The notes: a model not told the origin generated them from the letters alone. Shown: positions 27,843 to 40,848, numbered from the stretch's first letter. The stretch is 64,000 bases of DNA from Larimichthys crocea (GCF_000972845.2 NC_040022.1:8039160-8103159), one strand, 5' to 3'. Program-made: numbers and translations.

Positions 27843-30058
27843 AGAATGACAAATAACTCAGAGTGGTCAGGTCTCTGAAAATGTGGAAACCAGTTTGTAA
27901 ACAACGGCAAAGAGGGATTATGTTCCAGCTTTAAAAGCTCCTGTTGATGTGTCAGTGATAGCCAGCCATGCACTGAAAGCCATCTTCTATATAAAGCAGG
28001 TATCGCACGCGACTCGGCCGCTCCTCAGAGCCGAGCTGGATTTGTCGCCGTTTTTCACATGTTCCTGCAAATGTTTCAAAATAAAAGCCTTGTAAAGAAA
28101 TGAAGGGTTCACTGCAGATTTTTTTTTTGACAGATACAAGAAACGTTGAGTTTGTATTAACAGCGTAATGCAGTGACGTTAACAGGGCAACCGACCAAAC
28201 CCAGGCATATTCCCGCAGTTCTTCAGTGCTGGAAATTGATTTCTCTTTTGCGTTTTATCTTCATCTTTCCACATACACAGAAAGTCTGTTCACACCTAGA
28301 GACGACATGCTTCAGCTTGCTCCGCTCAGCTCTGCGCGGTCAAAAAAGGCACCAATAAATAACAGGGAGCACATTCTTCCGGTTTAAAAAAGGAGCCAGT
28401 TTGTATGGTTTAGAGACATGGGAGTCGTGTAACTTGCTGTAACTCTCCTTCATAGTGTGAAGGAGAGACTTTGAAGACTGCAAAACATGCGAAACGCCCG
28501 ATCTAGAGCCAGTGTTTACTCGTCCACAGCTGGCTTAATAGCTTCTAAAATTAAAAGGTCCTATATGATGTGAAACAACCAGCATGTGTCACACAGGGCC
28601 TAACGAATCTATTACCAAGGGAGATCAAGGAAGAAGTGTGATAAAGGCGTGTTACGCCCGAGAGTGGAACAATGAGAGACTGACATTGCCCGGTAGTTAC
28701 ACAATAAGGTCAATGGAAACAAAGAGAACAGTAAAGCCTCGACATGAAAGTCATGTGGTGAATATGTCGAGAGTTATTTTTAATCTTCACATTCCACCAG
28801 CATTAAAGCACCATGGTGTAACTTCAAATGACAGATTAGAAATGATATATTTCAATGCCGCGCTGACTTGTAATCAGGTGAAAGGTGTCTCCGTCACACC
28901 GTGTAACTAAGTCACACATCATCAGATTTTATTGAGAAAATCTTTCCTGCTTCCCCTCTGATGTACTTTGCTGCTCCGCCATCAGCTCTCTGTGATTTAC
29001 AGAGCTTCCTAACGGACTGTACAGTAAACTGCAGTGAACTATAGCTGCTGTAAACCCGGACTGTGATCTCAGAGGAGCGGGGGGAAGTGATAGTGTTTGT
29101 ACCACAGGCGTTATGGACCGCTGCGGAGAGGAGGGAGGGTGTGAGCGGGCAAGAAGCTGCTGAAATCTGGGGTTTAGTGTTTAGCTCAGTCGGTAGAGCA
29201 GCCGACCCATATGCGAAGGCCCGGGTTCGAGCCCCCACTCATTCCCCATCTCTCCCTCCACGATTCCTGTCGATCTTCAGCTGTCCCATCAATAAAGGCA
29301 AAAGTGTAACAATAATGTATATAAGTCTGAAAGACAGGTTGCAAAGGCTGTGATTACACCTGCTCACAAAAGTTGTCACGTTGCAGGACCATAAGTGACA
29401 TAATCATAACAGTAGCAGTGGTATTGCTCTGAAAATGAAACAACAATCATGACGTGGTTTAATATCTGTACAGGTGAAGTCCTCATGGGTGCTTCCTTGA
29501 GTAAACACGAAGGACAGGTTCATATTAAAGCGACACAGCAGGTGTGAGTGGATTTGGTCAAATAAGCACAAACCCAGAGCTTTTTCTTTTCTTTTTTTTC
29601 CCCCCTTCACCTCGCCCTGTCTCTAAATTAAACATTTGAGCAAATTTTAGCCGACATTTAAACAAAAAGCAGCGTTAAACTACGACTTTAAACTCGACTG
29701 TGGACGCTCTCTGAGCTAATGTTAGCCACAAAAACAGGAAGAGCCAGTTAACCCGGAGCTCCTTCGTGACAGCTAACTAGCCTAGCAGCCTGTGTTTGAT
29801 GAATCACAGATTTAAATGTTAAAAGATAATATGTGAAACACGAAGCAGGACACTGACCTGTGAATTACCTGGTTATTGTTGAGGATGAGTTTATATTTAG
29901 ACGTGTTTACGAACTTCACAGTCGCGCTAAAGTTTAGACTGCTAAGGAAATTGCTAAGCAACGACGTCGACGTCAGCGTACTTTGTCTCCATCCTTATCT
30001 GAATAAAAACAACAGGACCCGGCCTTAACATGTTAAATAAGTCTAAATAATGATTTAC
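27843..30058 (-). other. arf2 first intron (inferred), containing a SINE remnant
   Basis: The interval lies between the acceptor just upstream of the arf2 start codon and the donor of the probable 5' noncoding exon. It contains a tRNA-derived SINE remnant (29,172-29,305) and no coding exon. Short open frames at 28,584-29,353 show no coding signature. Confidence 0.55.
29172..29305 (+). mobile_element. tRNA-derived SINE remnant
   Basis: A pol III A box (TAGCTCAGTCGG at 29,182) and B box (GGTTCGAGCC at 29,224) lie 42 bases apart. They are followed by a 'ctctccctcc' block and an 'aataaaggcaaaag' tail. The anticodon arm and acceptor stem do not pair, so this is not a functional tRNA. The layout is that of a common percomorph SINE with a tRNA-like head. 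Confidence 0.75.
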
Positions 30059-30190
30059 CTTCACTGGATCTCCTCGGTCCTTCCGTCACTGTCCTGTTAA
30101 ACAGCAAAATGGCGTCTTCCGGCGGCGTCGTCTTGGTAGTCGTCAACTGCTTCGTCTTCTTCGTCTTCTCTGTGCTTTGTGGCGGGAAAT
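30059..30190 (-). promoter_or_regulatory. arf2: arf2 5' noncoding exon and housekeeping-type promoter
   Basis: On the minus strand a donor AAG|GTAAAT lies at 30,059/30,058, fitting the splice acceptor in front of the arf2 start codon. Just upstream are an ETS-type site CCGGAAG directly joined to a YY1-type GCCATTTT (about 30,125-30,105) and an E2F-like TTTCCCGC (about 30,189-30,182). This combination is typical of TATA-less ubiquitous promoters at the transcription start. The exon assignment is inferred from motifs, not from transcripts. Confidence 0.55.
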
Positions 30191-30269
30191 GGTACATTAG
30201 CGCCTCCATGTGGTGTGAGATGTCAACACAGGAACCACACGACAGCGATAGTTGATTAAAGAAAATACC

Positions 30270-30890
30270 TTTAAAGGTCCAGTGAGTAACATTTAAGGAG
30301 ATGTATAGGCAGAAATTAAATATAATAAGCATAGCTTTATAGCCACACATGCATACTGCACTTAACAATCAGTGTATTCCCTGTACAGTCTCTCAAAGAC
30401 TAAATTCTCTATAAGGTTTTACATTCACACATTGCATAGTTCACTGTTACTTTGTTTTTATTGTACTGTTACTTGTTCTACTTAACTGCTATTTATTTCA
30501 AAGACTAAATTCTCTATCATTTTTTACATTTAGATATTGCATAGTTCAAAGTTTTGTTTTCTTGCTATTGCTTTCTAGCTATCACTTATTTCACTTACCG
30601 TTTGGGAGCTGCTGTAACAAAAACATTTTCCCTGCAGGGATTAATAAAGTGTTTCTGATTCTGATTCTAATTCAACCTGAAAATAAGAACCATCATGTTT
30701 CTATTGCCTTAGAATGAGCTATTTATTTCTGCAGGGGGAGCACAGGTCCTCTTACACGAAGTGCACAATGTTTCTACAAACCCAAAATAGATGTGGCATA
30801 TTTCTCATGCTAGGTGAGCGGTATTCAGTTGGTTGCAATCTGCAACTTCACCACTAGATGCCACTAAAATCCTACATGCTGCACCTTTAG
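30270..30890. mobile_element. Non-autonomous DNA transposon interrupted by a LINE 3' fragment
   Basis: The left end (about 30,271) reads TTAAAGGTCCAGTGAGTAAC. The right end reads CCTACATGCTGCACCTTTAG; its inverse matches the left terminus with a few differences. The interior follows a very common fish element: 'ggcagaaattaaatataata' near 30,309, 'cctgaaaataagaacc' near 30,676, 'tagaatgagct' near 30,710, 'gttgcaatctgcaactt' near 30,832 and 'ctagatgccactaaaat' near 30,853. About 30,345-30,672 does not belong to that element; it looks like an inserted LINE tail. Confidence 0.75.
30345..30672 (+). mobile_element. LINE 3'-end insertion inside the DNA transposon
   Basis: It ends 'ggattaataaagtgtttctg' followed by ATTCTGATTCT, the AATAAAG plus TTCTGA-repeat tail of a truncated fish non-LTR retrotransposon. 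An internal direct repeat ('caaagactaaattctctat' at about 30,396 and 30,499, each followed by 'attgcatagttca') is present. The 5' boundary is approximate. Confidence 0.6.
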
Positions 30891-32100
30891 AAAATAAATG
30901 AATTACATCGTTACAGAGTTAGAGTTTCGGTATTTCAGTATAAAGGCAACAGTTATCATTAAAATCTTTTTTCTCTCTTTTTTTAAGTGCAGCTAAAACA
31001 AAATCATGGTTTTTCCACAGTTAGGAGTATTTTTTTCATCATATAGTTAACATGAATATTTGTGGGGTTTGGACTGTCAGACAAAACGAGATATTTGGAG
31101 GCTTCACCTTTAGTTTTCAGAAAGTTTGATGGGAATTTCCCACATTTTTCTGACATTTTAAAGACCAAATAGTTGATACAGACAACAAAAGAGAGTGGAA
31201 ATAACCATTAGTTTGCGCCTAGTGATAACCATGGTGTTTTCTTAATTTCACATATTTTCAGCTTTGATCTCTGGTCAGCATTTACAAAGTTTATTTCTGT
31301 TCCCAGATTGAATTTCGGGATTGAATCCACCAGATGGAGCTCCATCCATGGTTGGTTTTCCTCTGAAAAGCCAGTGAAGTTTCAACGTTTGATTGGAAGA
31401 ACAGGGCCTTTAATAATATACTGTATGTTTGTGTCCTTTAATCTCAGACTTCATGGATCATTAACTTCTCATCTATAGGGTTTTCTTGAATGCTGTGCTT
31501 TAATTTGTTTTAAAGATTGGTGGATTTATGCTGCCTAATCACAATGATTATAATGTAATAACGTGTATGTCCAAAATGCCCATGGTCACGGGTCCAACCT
31601 GTTGGTCAAACACACTTCAGACTTGGATGTGCTGCCTTTGTGGGTTAAACTCTGGGTCTGGTGGAGCTTCAAACATGAAACCATAGACTGCTTTTAAAGA
31701 TGCTGGTTACTAAGACCAACAGAATCACAATTTATGTATTTATATTTTGGTAGAACACAGTGTGGGAACTGATGCCAGTGCGTAACCAGGATTGGTTCGA
31801 GACCTGACTATCATGATGGATACCCAGGAATAGCCTATTAGAGATTTCTACATTGCATGCAGGTAAACATTTTTTTTTTTTTGCAACTCCGACCACCTGG
31901 GTGGCGTTGCAGTGGGAGGGAACATACAGTAACAATATTGAGAGAATCCAATGAGGATGCAGCATGGATCCCCACCACCACCACCACAAAGAAAAAAAAC
32001 ATGTCCCTGCCTCCAAGCGGACCACTGGGCCTGGCGTACTGTATTGAAAGTCTCTGTGCATGTGGGACTCCTTAAAGAGTTGCGCCGACCAGACGGCAGA
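30891..32100. other. arf2-wnt9b intergenic DNA
   Basis: Spacer between the head-to-head arf2 and wnt9b genes. It holds a reverse copy of the dispersed repeat (31,020-31,180), and I see no TATA box close to the wnt9b start. A (CCA)n run lies at about 31,971. Nothing else was recognised. Confidence 0.5.
31020..31180 (-). repeat. Dispersed fish repeat (same family as 1720-2195), copy 2
   Basis: In reverse orientation it contains 'ctgacattttaaagaccaaa' (also near 1711) and 'ggactgtcagacaaaacgag' (compare 'ttttcagtcaaacaaaacga' near 41,016). Truncated; boundaries approximate. Confidence 0.55.
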
Positions 32101-32153
32101 GACTTTCTCCGTTGAAGAATCAGCGAGATGAAGAGCAGCGCCAACCCGGCACC

Positions 32154-35100
32154 ATGCGCTCCAGGCTCCCACGGACCGCCTGCCTATTGCGACTCATTGC
32201 ACTCTGCATCCTTCTCTCGCACTCTGCAGCTTACTTTGGGTCAGCCGATTTCCTTTTTTACTTCACCCCATCACATTAATTGATCGCCTTTGTTGTTTTA
32301 GAAGTGATCATAAAAAGACATTGCAAACTTTAGCCAAATTACGCACGCGTAATTGCGCGCTAGCCATTGCGGTAAATCGTTATTGAGTTGTTGAATTTCT
32401 GTGCAACAAACCATTATCATCACAAGCGGTAATTTGAGACGTATCTCGACCAAATCAATTTGAATTATTTGGCTATTTTTACGCGTTTCTCCGTGATTTG
32501 TTGTATTACCAATGGTATTATCCTATATTCGGATTTTATGGTTTACACAATTGACATCTAACACACAGAAAAACATTTTTGTTCAAATTTACTGACAGCG
32601 ACAACATACAAGTTCATCACTGGAAGATATTTCAACTTAGTAATGTAGACAGAGTTTATTTCCAATTTAGAAAAACTACGGTTACTCACAAATGGAACTG
32701 AACTAAATTTCTAATGCTTTTTTTTTCACTCCAAGGCTGACAGGTCGAGAACCCTTGGTGTTTTTACCTGGTCCGTTTCCCAATGAACCTCCGACAGGCA
32801 AAGCCCACCTGAAGCAGTGCGAGCAGATGAGTCTGACCAGGCGGCAGAAGAGACTTTGTCGCAGGGAACCCGGTTTGGCCGAAACGCTGCGGGAGTCGGT
32901 GCGCCTCAGCCTCCTGGAGTGTCGGTATCAGTTCAGGAATGAACGCTGGAACTGCAGTTTGGACGGCCGTGGAAGCCTTCTGAAAAGAGGTGAGCCATTC
33001 CTTCAGCATATAAATTGGTCATCCAAAGCAGCTGTTAAACAGTCTCTTATAGTGATTTACCTTAAGTGAGACAGGTGCATAGCTTTTTTTAAATCTCTAT
33101 TACTCACTTCACCAAAATTGGGTGCTGAGCCACATCTACCTGCATGGCCCTGACAATGATGGCAACATGAATTTATCTTTGAGTGACTGACAACAAAAGT
33201 AATGAGAAATAAATAGCAAATTGTTTCTCTTCTGTTGCACTGTTACAAAAGTTTGAAGCCGAGACTGAAGACAGAAACAAACATAATATCTAATTTTAAT
33301 AACACATACTACTGATTTTGTATTAAAATATATTTTTATCATATATATTTATATTTATATTTTTATATAAAATTGTGAATAATAGTGAATAATAATAAAT
33401 ATATTATGTTTTTTTTTTTAGGGGGAAAATTCATTTATGTTTGTATTGGTTGCTGCTGCCTCATGATCACAAACTTTAAAGTAAAAACCTAAATTATCTA
33501 CAATTTATCTACTGCATTACTGATTTTAACAACAGAAACCAGCTTCAGCTCCTATTAGCTGTGCTGCATCTGGACAGACTGCAAAAATAGTGACTTGTGT
33601 ACTTCGAGCCTCTGTGCTACTAAATCATTTGTCACCATGACACCAGGTTCTAAATCCTTTCTTTTATTCTGAGATGACATCTTATGAAAGAAGTCGCCAA
33701 AAGTTGTCTACTTGAATACTTTTTCCATAACCTGATAAAACCATTGATTAACTGCTCTTGGAGAAGAAAACACGTCCATACTAAATCACCATTTTGCATA
33801 TAGCTCAAATCCTCTGCAGTGTTTTGCCATGCACACAAAATGCTTACAGATCTTCCAGGCTTTATGCATATGGATATCAGTGTGTGGGAGAACATGAACA
33901 GGTCAGCATGGAGGTAATGAGGGAGTAGAAAGCCAAGAAATGTGGTGCGGTGGAGAGCGCTCAAGCCCTGTGGTTATTTTTATCTGGGGAAAGCGCCCAT
34001 TCCCAGAGGAAAAGGGTGGCATGATTACCCACTTTCATCTGGGAAAATCCTTCCTAGTCAAAATAATAATTAATTGGATCAAAATATACCCTGGTGATGG
34101 CTCTGGCTGAAGCAAATAACAGTGTGTTACTAAAAGAAAAGGTCAGAAGAGGAATTATGACACAAGGAAACTTGCAGAATAATGCTGAGGTAGTAAACAA
34201 TGACAATGTAGTGAGATCGTTGTAAACATTTTGGCTTAAAGGATTACTCAGCTGCACAAAGGGCATTTTGATGATCATGAATTGTGAATTCATCCCTTAA
34301 ACTATACATAGTTTATACTCAGAACATGTTTTTAATGCTCTAAGAAAAAAACACACTGATTCACTTTTTATTCCATTTCCTCTTTTACATCTATCTCAGC
34401 ATTCAAGGAGACTGCCTTCCTGCTGGCGGTGTCCTCTGCGGCGCTGACCCATGCACTTGCCAAAGCGTGTAGCTCAGGCCGAATGGAAAGGTGCACATGC
34501 GACGACTCCCCCGGAATCCAGCATCGAGAAGCTTGGCAGTGGGGGGTCTGCGGAGACAACTTGAAATATAGCACCAAGTTTCTCAAGAAGTTCCTCGGAC
34601 AAAAGAGGGCCAGCAAGGACCTGAGGGCTCAAGTTGATGCCCACAACATCAACGTTGGAATTCGGGTGAGTGTGAACAAATAAACTCAACGGAGTGGAGT
34701 AGGAATATTACATCAAGCTTAATAGCCCCCTCGTCTCTTTATGGTGAAGGCGCCTCCTAAGCCCAAGGCATCGAAAACATCACCTATACCTGAGCCACAC
34801 TTAGCTCAATTAGCTGTGCTACAATTTCACATGACAATTATACCTCTGACACACTCCCGCGCCATCAGACGATACAGAATTGTAATCTTCACCTGCATAT
34901 TTTGCACAGTGGCAGCCAGACAAACGCCCCCTTATTTGCTGCCGTCGTAGGCCTTGGTGGATAACACAGAGGCAGTGGGAGAGGCAGCGTAGAAGGGAGA
35001 CAAGACGGCTGTGGGATCGTTGGAGCCAGGTGTTCTGAGGCATGATAAAGCTTGCTGTGCGGGCCTACAGAAAATTAAAGGTCTCATGACGGAGAGAACG

Positions 35101-36593
35101 ATTATAACCGTGGCCTCTTTTTAATATACGAGCGAGCATTTTTTTCCACTTACTGGATCACTGTACTCTTCATAAATCCACCTAATGTTCATAACCACCA
35201 CTGTGTAGCTCCAAAATAGCAGGCCCCAGGGTCCTACTCCTGTAGCTCACACCTAGATAAAGCCATAAATGGTGGAGACGCAAAAAAAAAAAAAAAAAAA
35301 AACACAACAGGAAGAACTCAGGGCAACTGCCTTATCTCATCTCTGCTGTGTTAAATGTTTTCCTCACTTTACACCAATGTGTCCGAAAAGGGACCAAGAG
35401 CCGTGTTAACAAAAACATGAAGTGGTCGGCGTCGGCGCCCCCCCCCGTCACATCTCTCAGTAATGGTGCTCTAAAGCCCCCGAGGGGTTCATACCTGCAA
35501 AGGGAGGAACTGAGTAGAACTTTTCAACCCAGAGGTACCCTCTGGCTCCATCTGTATGACCTGTCTCTGGCCCCTCGTCAAGACAGCAGCTCTCATGCTG
35601 AGTGATCACAGTCATCATCACTGACCATCAAGCTCAGTGAACTACTAACCTAAATCAGGGCAGCCATCACAAACGGCATATTTTTTTGGCACTTCATGCA
35701 CACAAATTCTTATCAATGTTTTCCATGAGCAGGCATGTACAAAGAACAGGGTGGAGAGATTCCACTGTCTGCACTGTTTGTCACCTATGCCTCGGGGTTT
35801 AGGAAAGAGAGACAGGAGAGAAGCAGACAGAGCTAGTTTCAACACATTGAGCAAAAAAAAAAAAAAAAAAAAAATTGCAAGAGCTGTCCAAGTGAGAAAT
35901 GTGAGGTAAATGAAATACGACATGCTGAACAGTCCCCCCTCAATCCATTATGTCAAAATTTTTGACTGAGGTGGGCTAAAGGCACACTATCCACAGACCG
36001 CCACCCCTAACCCCCTTCCCCACCCTGCAGGAAACTGTCTCACTCTGTGCAGATAGACCTCCCAGATAAGAGGCCAGGTAATGAATCAAACTGAGGGAAC
36101 TGACATCTCTCCCTTTTTTCTCCTATCCCAGGCAGTGAAGAGCGGGCTGAAAACAACCTGCAAATGTCACGGTGTCTCCGGCTCTTGTGCCGTACGGACT
36201 TGCTGGAAGCAGTTGTCTCCTTTCCACGACACTGGACGGCTGCTGAAATATCGATACGACACCGCAGTGCGAGTGCTGAGCGTCACCAACGCGGCCACAG
36301 GGGAGACGGAGCTCGCAGGCCCCCGTCGTCACGGCCAGAGCCTCCGTACTACTGACCTGGTCTACCTGGAAGAGTCCCCCAGCTTCTGCAGACCCTCCCG
36401 CTACTCCCCGGGTACAGGCGGCCGGTCGTGTGCCAAAGACACCAGTTGTCAGAGTCTGTGCTGCGGACGTGGTTATAACACGGCCATGCGCCTCACCAGC
36501 CTGTCCTGCCACTGCCAGGTACGCTGGTGCTGCCACGTGGAGTGTCAGACATGTGTGAGGGAGGAGGAGGTGTACACCTGCAAAAACGCATAA
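32154..36593 (+). CDS. wnt9b: Wnt9b secreted signalling protein
   Basis: Wnt ligand that acts through Frizzled/LRP receptors; in vertebrates it is needed in urogenital and craniofacial development. Four exons join in frame: 32,154-32,239, 32,736-32,989, 34,400-34,665 and 36,132-36,593, giving 355 residues (human WNT9B 357). A hydrophobic signal peptide occupies residues 1-25 ([18 protein letters not shown]...). An N-glycosylation site NCS starts at Asn101. The lipid-acceptor motif CHGVSGSC is at 214-221, with Ser218 as the palmitoleoylated serine. The Cys-rich C-terminus ends VYTCKNA. Similarity to human WNT9B is very high over [28 protein letters not shown] and [18 protein letters not shown] stretches. 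The neighbour gosr2 supports wnt9b over wnt9a. The start codon has ACC before ATG, but an out-of-frame ATG lies 26 bases upstream (see findings). Exon 3 begins with codon split GCA, giving Ala where human has Gly. Confidence 0.95.
35282..35302. repeat. Poly(A) tract in wnt9b intron 3
   Basis: About 21 A bases; a second tract of 22 A lies at 35,853-35,874 in the same intron. Confidence 0.9.
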
Positions 36594-38100
36594 CAAACAA
36601 TGAGATAGAAGAAATATAGGCAGTACATAAAGACTTGACATGGCTGGACTATAAGCTCCTACCACTGAGGGATGCCACCTCAGAGCATGTTATTGCAGAT
36701 ATCCACTCTGACCCACATGCTATTTGGGGAGGAATATAAACTTGTAACATTATATTATCGCCGGTTATTTGCTAATCATCACCGATCTGATATGCAGCAG
36801 CTTACTGTAGGTGAGGATGTTTTCAAACTACTCTGCTTTTCTCTTGCTGGATGCACTGAAATGCCACTCTTCTGGGACGGGAAGGGAAACAAGCTCTTAA
36901 AAACAGGTACTGGACTGGACTGGATGTCACAGCAGTATGACGTCAAACCTCCCCCATCTGCAGGGGAGCTCTGACAGTGACTTTGTTGTATTGTAATTTC
37001 ATTGGTCCCTTCCCATTGACTATTTATTGTATAAGTCATTGTGTCTGTTGTACTGCTGCTTTAAACTTTATCCTTCTTGTAAATGAGTGTTGAGGCTAAA
37101 AAAAAAAGGCCTTCAAAGGAATCCACCTGTCTGTCTTTCTGTCTGCTGTGTTAGGGTTCATTTCTGATTAAAAAGCACTTAAGTTGCATTACTATGTATG
37201 ATACAAGGTGTATAATTAAACATAGAAGTTAGAAAAACTGTTTAAATGTATGTTTAAATAGAATCACTGGAAGCTTTGAGGGATGGTTGATGCCACTGGT
37301 ATACATTATAACTACATGTATTAACAGGGTTATTGTGTAAAGAAACAAGCTGGGTTTCAGTTGCTCTTATGGAAATGTCTATGGAAATCTCTACATGGAG
37401 ACTAATGTGTGCTCGACAGAACAAAGGGAAATACCCGGGGTAATACTTAGGGAAACACTGAACACTGTCTTTGAAAAGCAAAGAATGAAAAACACTTAAT
37501 TCCAGAACATACCAGCGCTGCTCCTTGTTCCTCCTCTATTTATAGAAGCACACACTATGCCATACTTTCAAGTTTTAAATTGCCTGATTGAACCACTTGG
37601 TCTTCAAAGTCCAATTTAGCCACATCTTTGTTCTAAATGCCTTTGAGGAGGGCTAATCGTGCTCCTCATTTTCTCAAATTGCTAATCAAAGAAAATCACC
37701 ATGTTTACTCTGTTATCCTTACATCCAAAGACAACTCTTATGTGTCCATGTGTGCAGGTCAAAAGTGCACGTCAGACCCAAAAGCTTTATTTTATTGGCC
37801 AGTTTATGTTTTGTTTGAGTGATTCTGGGTTGTATATATGAAATTAATATAACTCATGTCAGGGCTCCAGGCATATGACAATGTGGAATCGTAATTTTCT
37901 ACCTCACTTCATCTTTTAGCAAATATCCGTAAGATTTACGAGCTATGCAGAGTTGTGTCCTAACCTTTGTTTTAAAGATCATATTTTAGATTTTTGTACA
38001 GTTCTTCCATATTTCAAAAGTAAATGTTTTTTCTAATCTTGCTGCATTACATTCTTATTTAAAATAAATAAGATTAATAAATGGACATACATTTGTAAGA
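36594..38100 (+). other. wnt9b: wnt9b 3' UTR with paired poly(A) signals
   Basis: After the TAA stop the sequence is AT-rich and non-coding. Two AATAAA hexamers (38,063-38,068 and 38,076-38,081) are followed by a GT-rich stretch (about 38,105-38,122), a classical cleavage region. This would give a 3' UTR of about 1.5 kb. An earlier weaker ATTAAA occurs at about 37,214. Confidence 0.6.
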
Positions 38101-40094
38101 GCTATGTGTTTTGTTGTGTCTTGCTCAGTTGCCTTGGGCGGTCGGGCCCTCAACCGTGCCGTCGCACACATGCACACACACCCACACACACACTTCACAC
38201 GCAACAAGGAAGCAAGCGCGATACACCTGCCTGAAAGTCTGCGTCCTGCATCTAACGAGCAAAAAACCACTTCCTACTGATACTGCCCTGCCCTCCTTTT
38301 CATCTGAAAGGACTGTGGTCTCACTGCATCACCCTTAACCACCCAGTAAAAAAGCGAGGGGTGGGCGGAGGACATGCGTTACAGGTGTTGTGCCTCTAGC
38401 CAGTACACGAACCACGATGACAATCATAATGACGATGATGACAAAGAAAAAATGCTGCATTACAGAGCGTTTGACCCCTGATTCACCATAAGAGAGTAAC
38501 ATTTGGCTGCCCCAGAATGACGATGAGAGCAAGTTTATGTGCTATTACCCGTGAATCATAACTTTCCACTCGTTTGCAAGACATCGGTGAACCTCCAGTG
38601 TACAGAGGGCTATTGTATGAGGCATTTATAGTGTGTGCTCTTGTGCTTTTGATGTTGCTCACTAATTACTATGATTACACATTATTATTCCTTATTAGAA
38701 CATCAACCAGAGACCCTCAAGTATTGCAGGGAATTATAAGACAATTTTGAAATGACTGAGTTTTTATGACCTTAAAAGTCCTTAGAATGGATGTACAGTA
38801 TATTGCATTGTTGGAGCAAATTATCACTCAGTGTGATGATTATACTTGTCTGCCTTGGGGGCAAGAATAAGGCAATTTAATGTAACTTTCAGGAATGAAA
38901 AAAATGTGATAAAGCTGTCAAATGTCACTCATTTTCAGGGAGGTGAAGGGTAAATAAGTAATGGTTAATGGTTTTCCTTGCGTAAAAGAGAGAATCACAG
39001 TAACTGTGTCTACATCTGTCTTTATTATAGGTTATAAAGAGACCAAATGCTTTCAAAGTTGTCTAAAAACAACTTTGTCACAAGGCTGAAAACAGCTGCT
39101 TTTAAGAGCCGTGGTTTTCAATGAAAATGCAACTTTATATTATCAATATGAAATCTTTTCTCATATGCTTTGCTTCAATAGTAATTTCCCCTCTTGGACA
39201 ATAAAGTGGAAAACTTCAGCCATCTTTCTGATGTCTGCGGTCAGAAGAGTTCATATGTTGTGACCACTGACTCATTATATTAACTCGTCACATGAAAATA
39301 TCGCGGATCAATATTTGACTTCATCCAACATCAGTGCTGTGTTTGAAAAAAAAGGCACGTCCTTCTTAGCAGAGCTGTGGGATGAGGAGCGAGAGAGAAG
39401 AGTGTGTCGCAGGGTGGACTAGGGTTGAGATATTGAGGGACATGAAGGAAAAAGATGAGGATGGAGGGATGAGAAGGGATAGTTTGTGGCCCCAGGAGGC
39501 CTATCCCCTGCTGCTGCTGTTGTTGTTTTATAATGAACTCCTAAAGCCTTCATTTCCCTCACTACCCTGAGTGGAGGGGGTGCAACGATGAGGGCTGCTG
39601 AGTCCACAGCCGGATTCGCACGCACAAGCCCCGAGGGTGGCTGCTTTGAGCAGGGTGGGGGGTTGGATGGAGCAGGGGTGCAGAGTGTGCAAGCTCCTAT
39701 GTGTGTGTTTGAAACAGTCCTGACAGGAGACAGGTGAGGGCAGAAAGGTTTTTGCATATGCGGTTGTGCATACTTGCCATGTGCACACCTGTGGTCAGTT
39801 CAGTGGGAGTGATATGTGAGTGTGTGTTTGTAGTCAGGTTTTCTTGTGCGGGTGTGGGCTTCAGTTGGACGGCTGTATGCTGGAGCTCCTCTCTGTCACC
39901 CCGAGACACTGAATGACATAGATAATGTAGGGTGACGCTGGTGGTAACACTATCTCTTGTGTCTGCATGGGCCTGGTTCAGGTAAAGGTTACAATGCCGG
40001 GCTGGGCTGCGGCAGTGCACTGTGCTCTGATAGATGAAGATGAATTGGCACACCGAGGCTGGGGGATTTTTTTGAGATATGTATTATAATTGTG

Positions 40095-40285
40095 TTGCTT
40101 AGCAAAAAGATATTATCCAAAGCAACGTACATAGCTTTCAGGTTTATACATCACTTATTTTTTTGTAAGAACAGTAGATGTTAACTGAAGCGTGGAAGGA
40201 CTGGTCGATACTTTGCTCAAGGACACAAAGCGCAGTCCCGTCCTGTAATCGGAACCTCTGAGCCCCAGGTCAAACATCTAAACCC
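40095..40285. repeat. Degenerate dispersed fish repeat ('atccaaagcaac ... gctcaaggacac' family)
   Basis: It shows the characteristic order: 'gcttagcaaaaagatattat', 'ccaaagcaacgtacatagc', then 'tttgctcaaggacaca', 'taatcggaacctctgagcc'. I recognise this from many teleost genomes. A short second copy is at 20,765. The class is not certain. Confidence 0.6.
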
Positions 40286-40417
40286 TACAAGACTTCCGTC
40301 TCTGAAGAGAAGGTACTTAGATAGCATCAGTGCTGGGCCTAATCCCCACGCCCTGACATGGCACGGAGAGAAAATTAAATGATGAAGAGGATGAGGGGAG
40401 GAACGGATTTGGCGCAG

Positions 40418-40434
40418 AAAAAAAAAAAAAAAAA
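40418..40434. repeat. Poly(A) tract
   Basis: 17 consecutive A bases, followed by GA-rich sequence. Confidence 0.9.
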
Positions 40435-40848
40435 GAGGGAAATGAGAGAGAGACAGAGAGTTGTGAATACGGCATGGGGTAGGAATTTGGAATGTGAAAT
40501 GACTAATGCAATTGCTCAACCCACAACAAGAACATGCACTGCCTAGAGCTATGACAAGGCTGAGTGCATACCTCTATGGGGGGGCCTAACACAGAGGCTG
40601 GGGTTGGGCTGGGATGGTGGCTGAGTTCCTCACAATGGGTGATGAGACGCATTGGGTGTAGAGAAGGTGTACACATGTGTGATGAGCCGGCAGCACGGTT
40701 GAAATGATGGAGGACAGAGTAGAAAAACAAAAACAGAACTTAATTATAGTATAAATAGTAATAAAATGTGATACACAGAGAATAAGTAAGAATTGTAGAA
40801 CAGAAGATGTGAATGTCCCTGCGTGATACACAGAGCCTTCCTCCTCAT

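Noticed and set aside
29172..29245. Functional tRNA gene
   Set aside because: A and B boxes are present, but the anticodon and acceptor stems do not pair and a SINE-like tail follows; treated as a SINE remnant.
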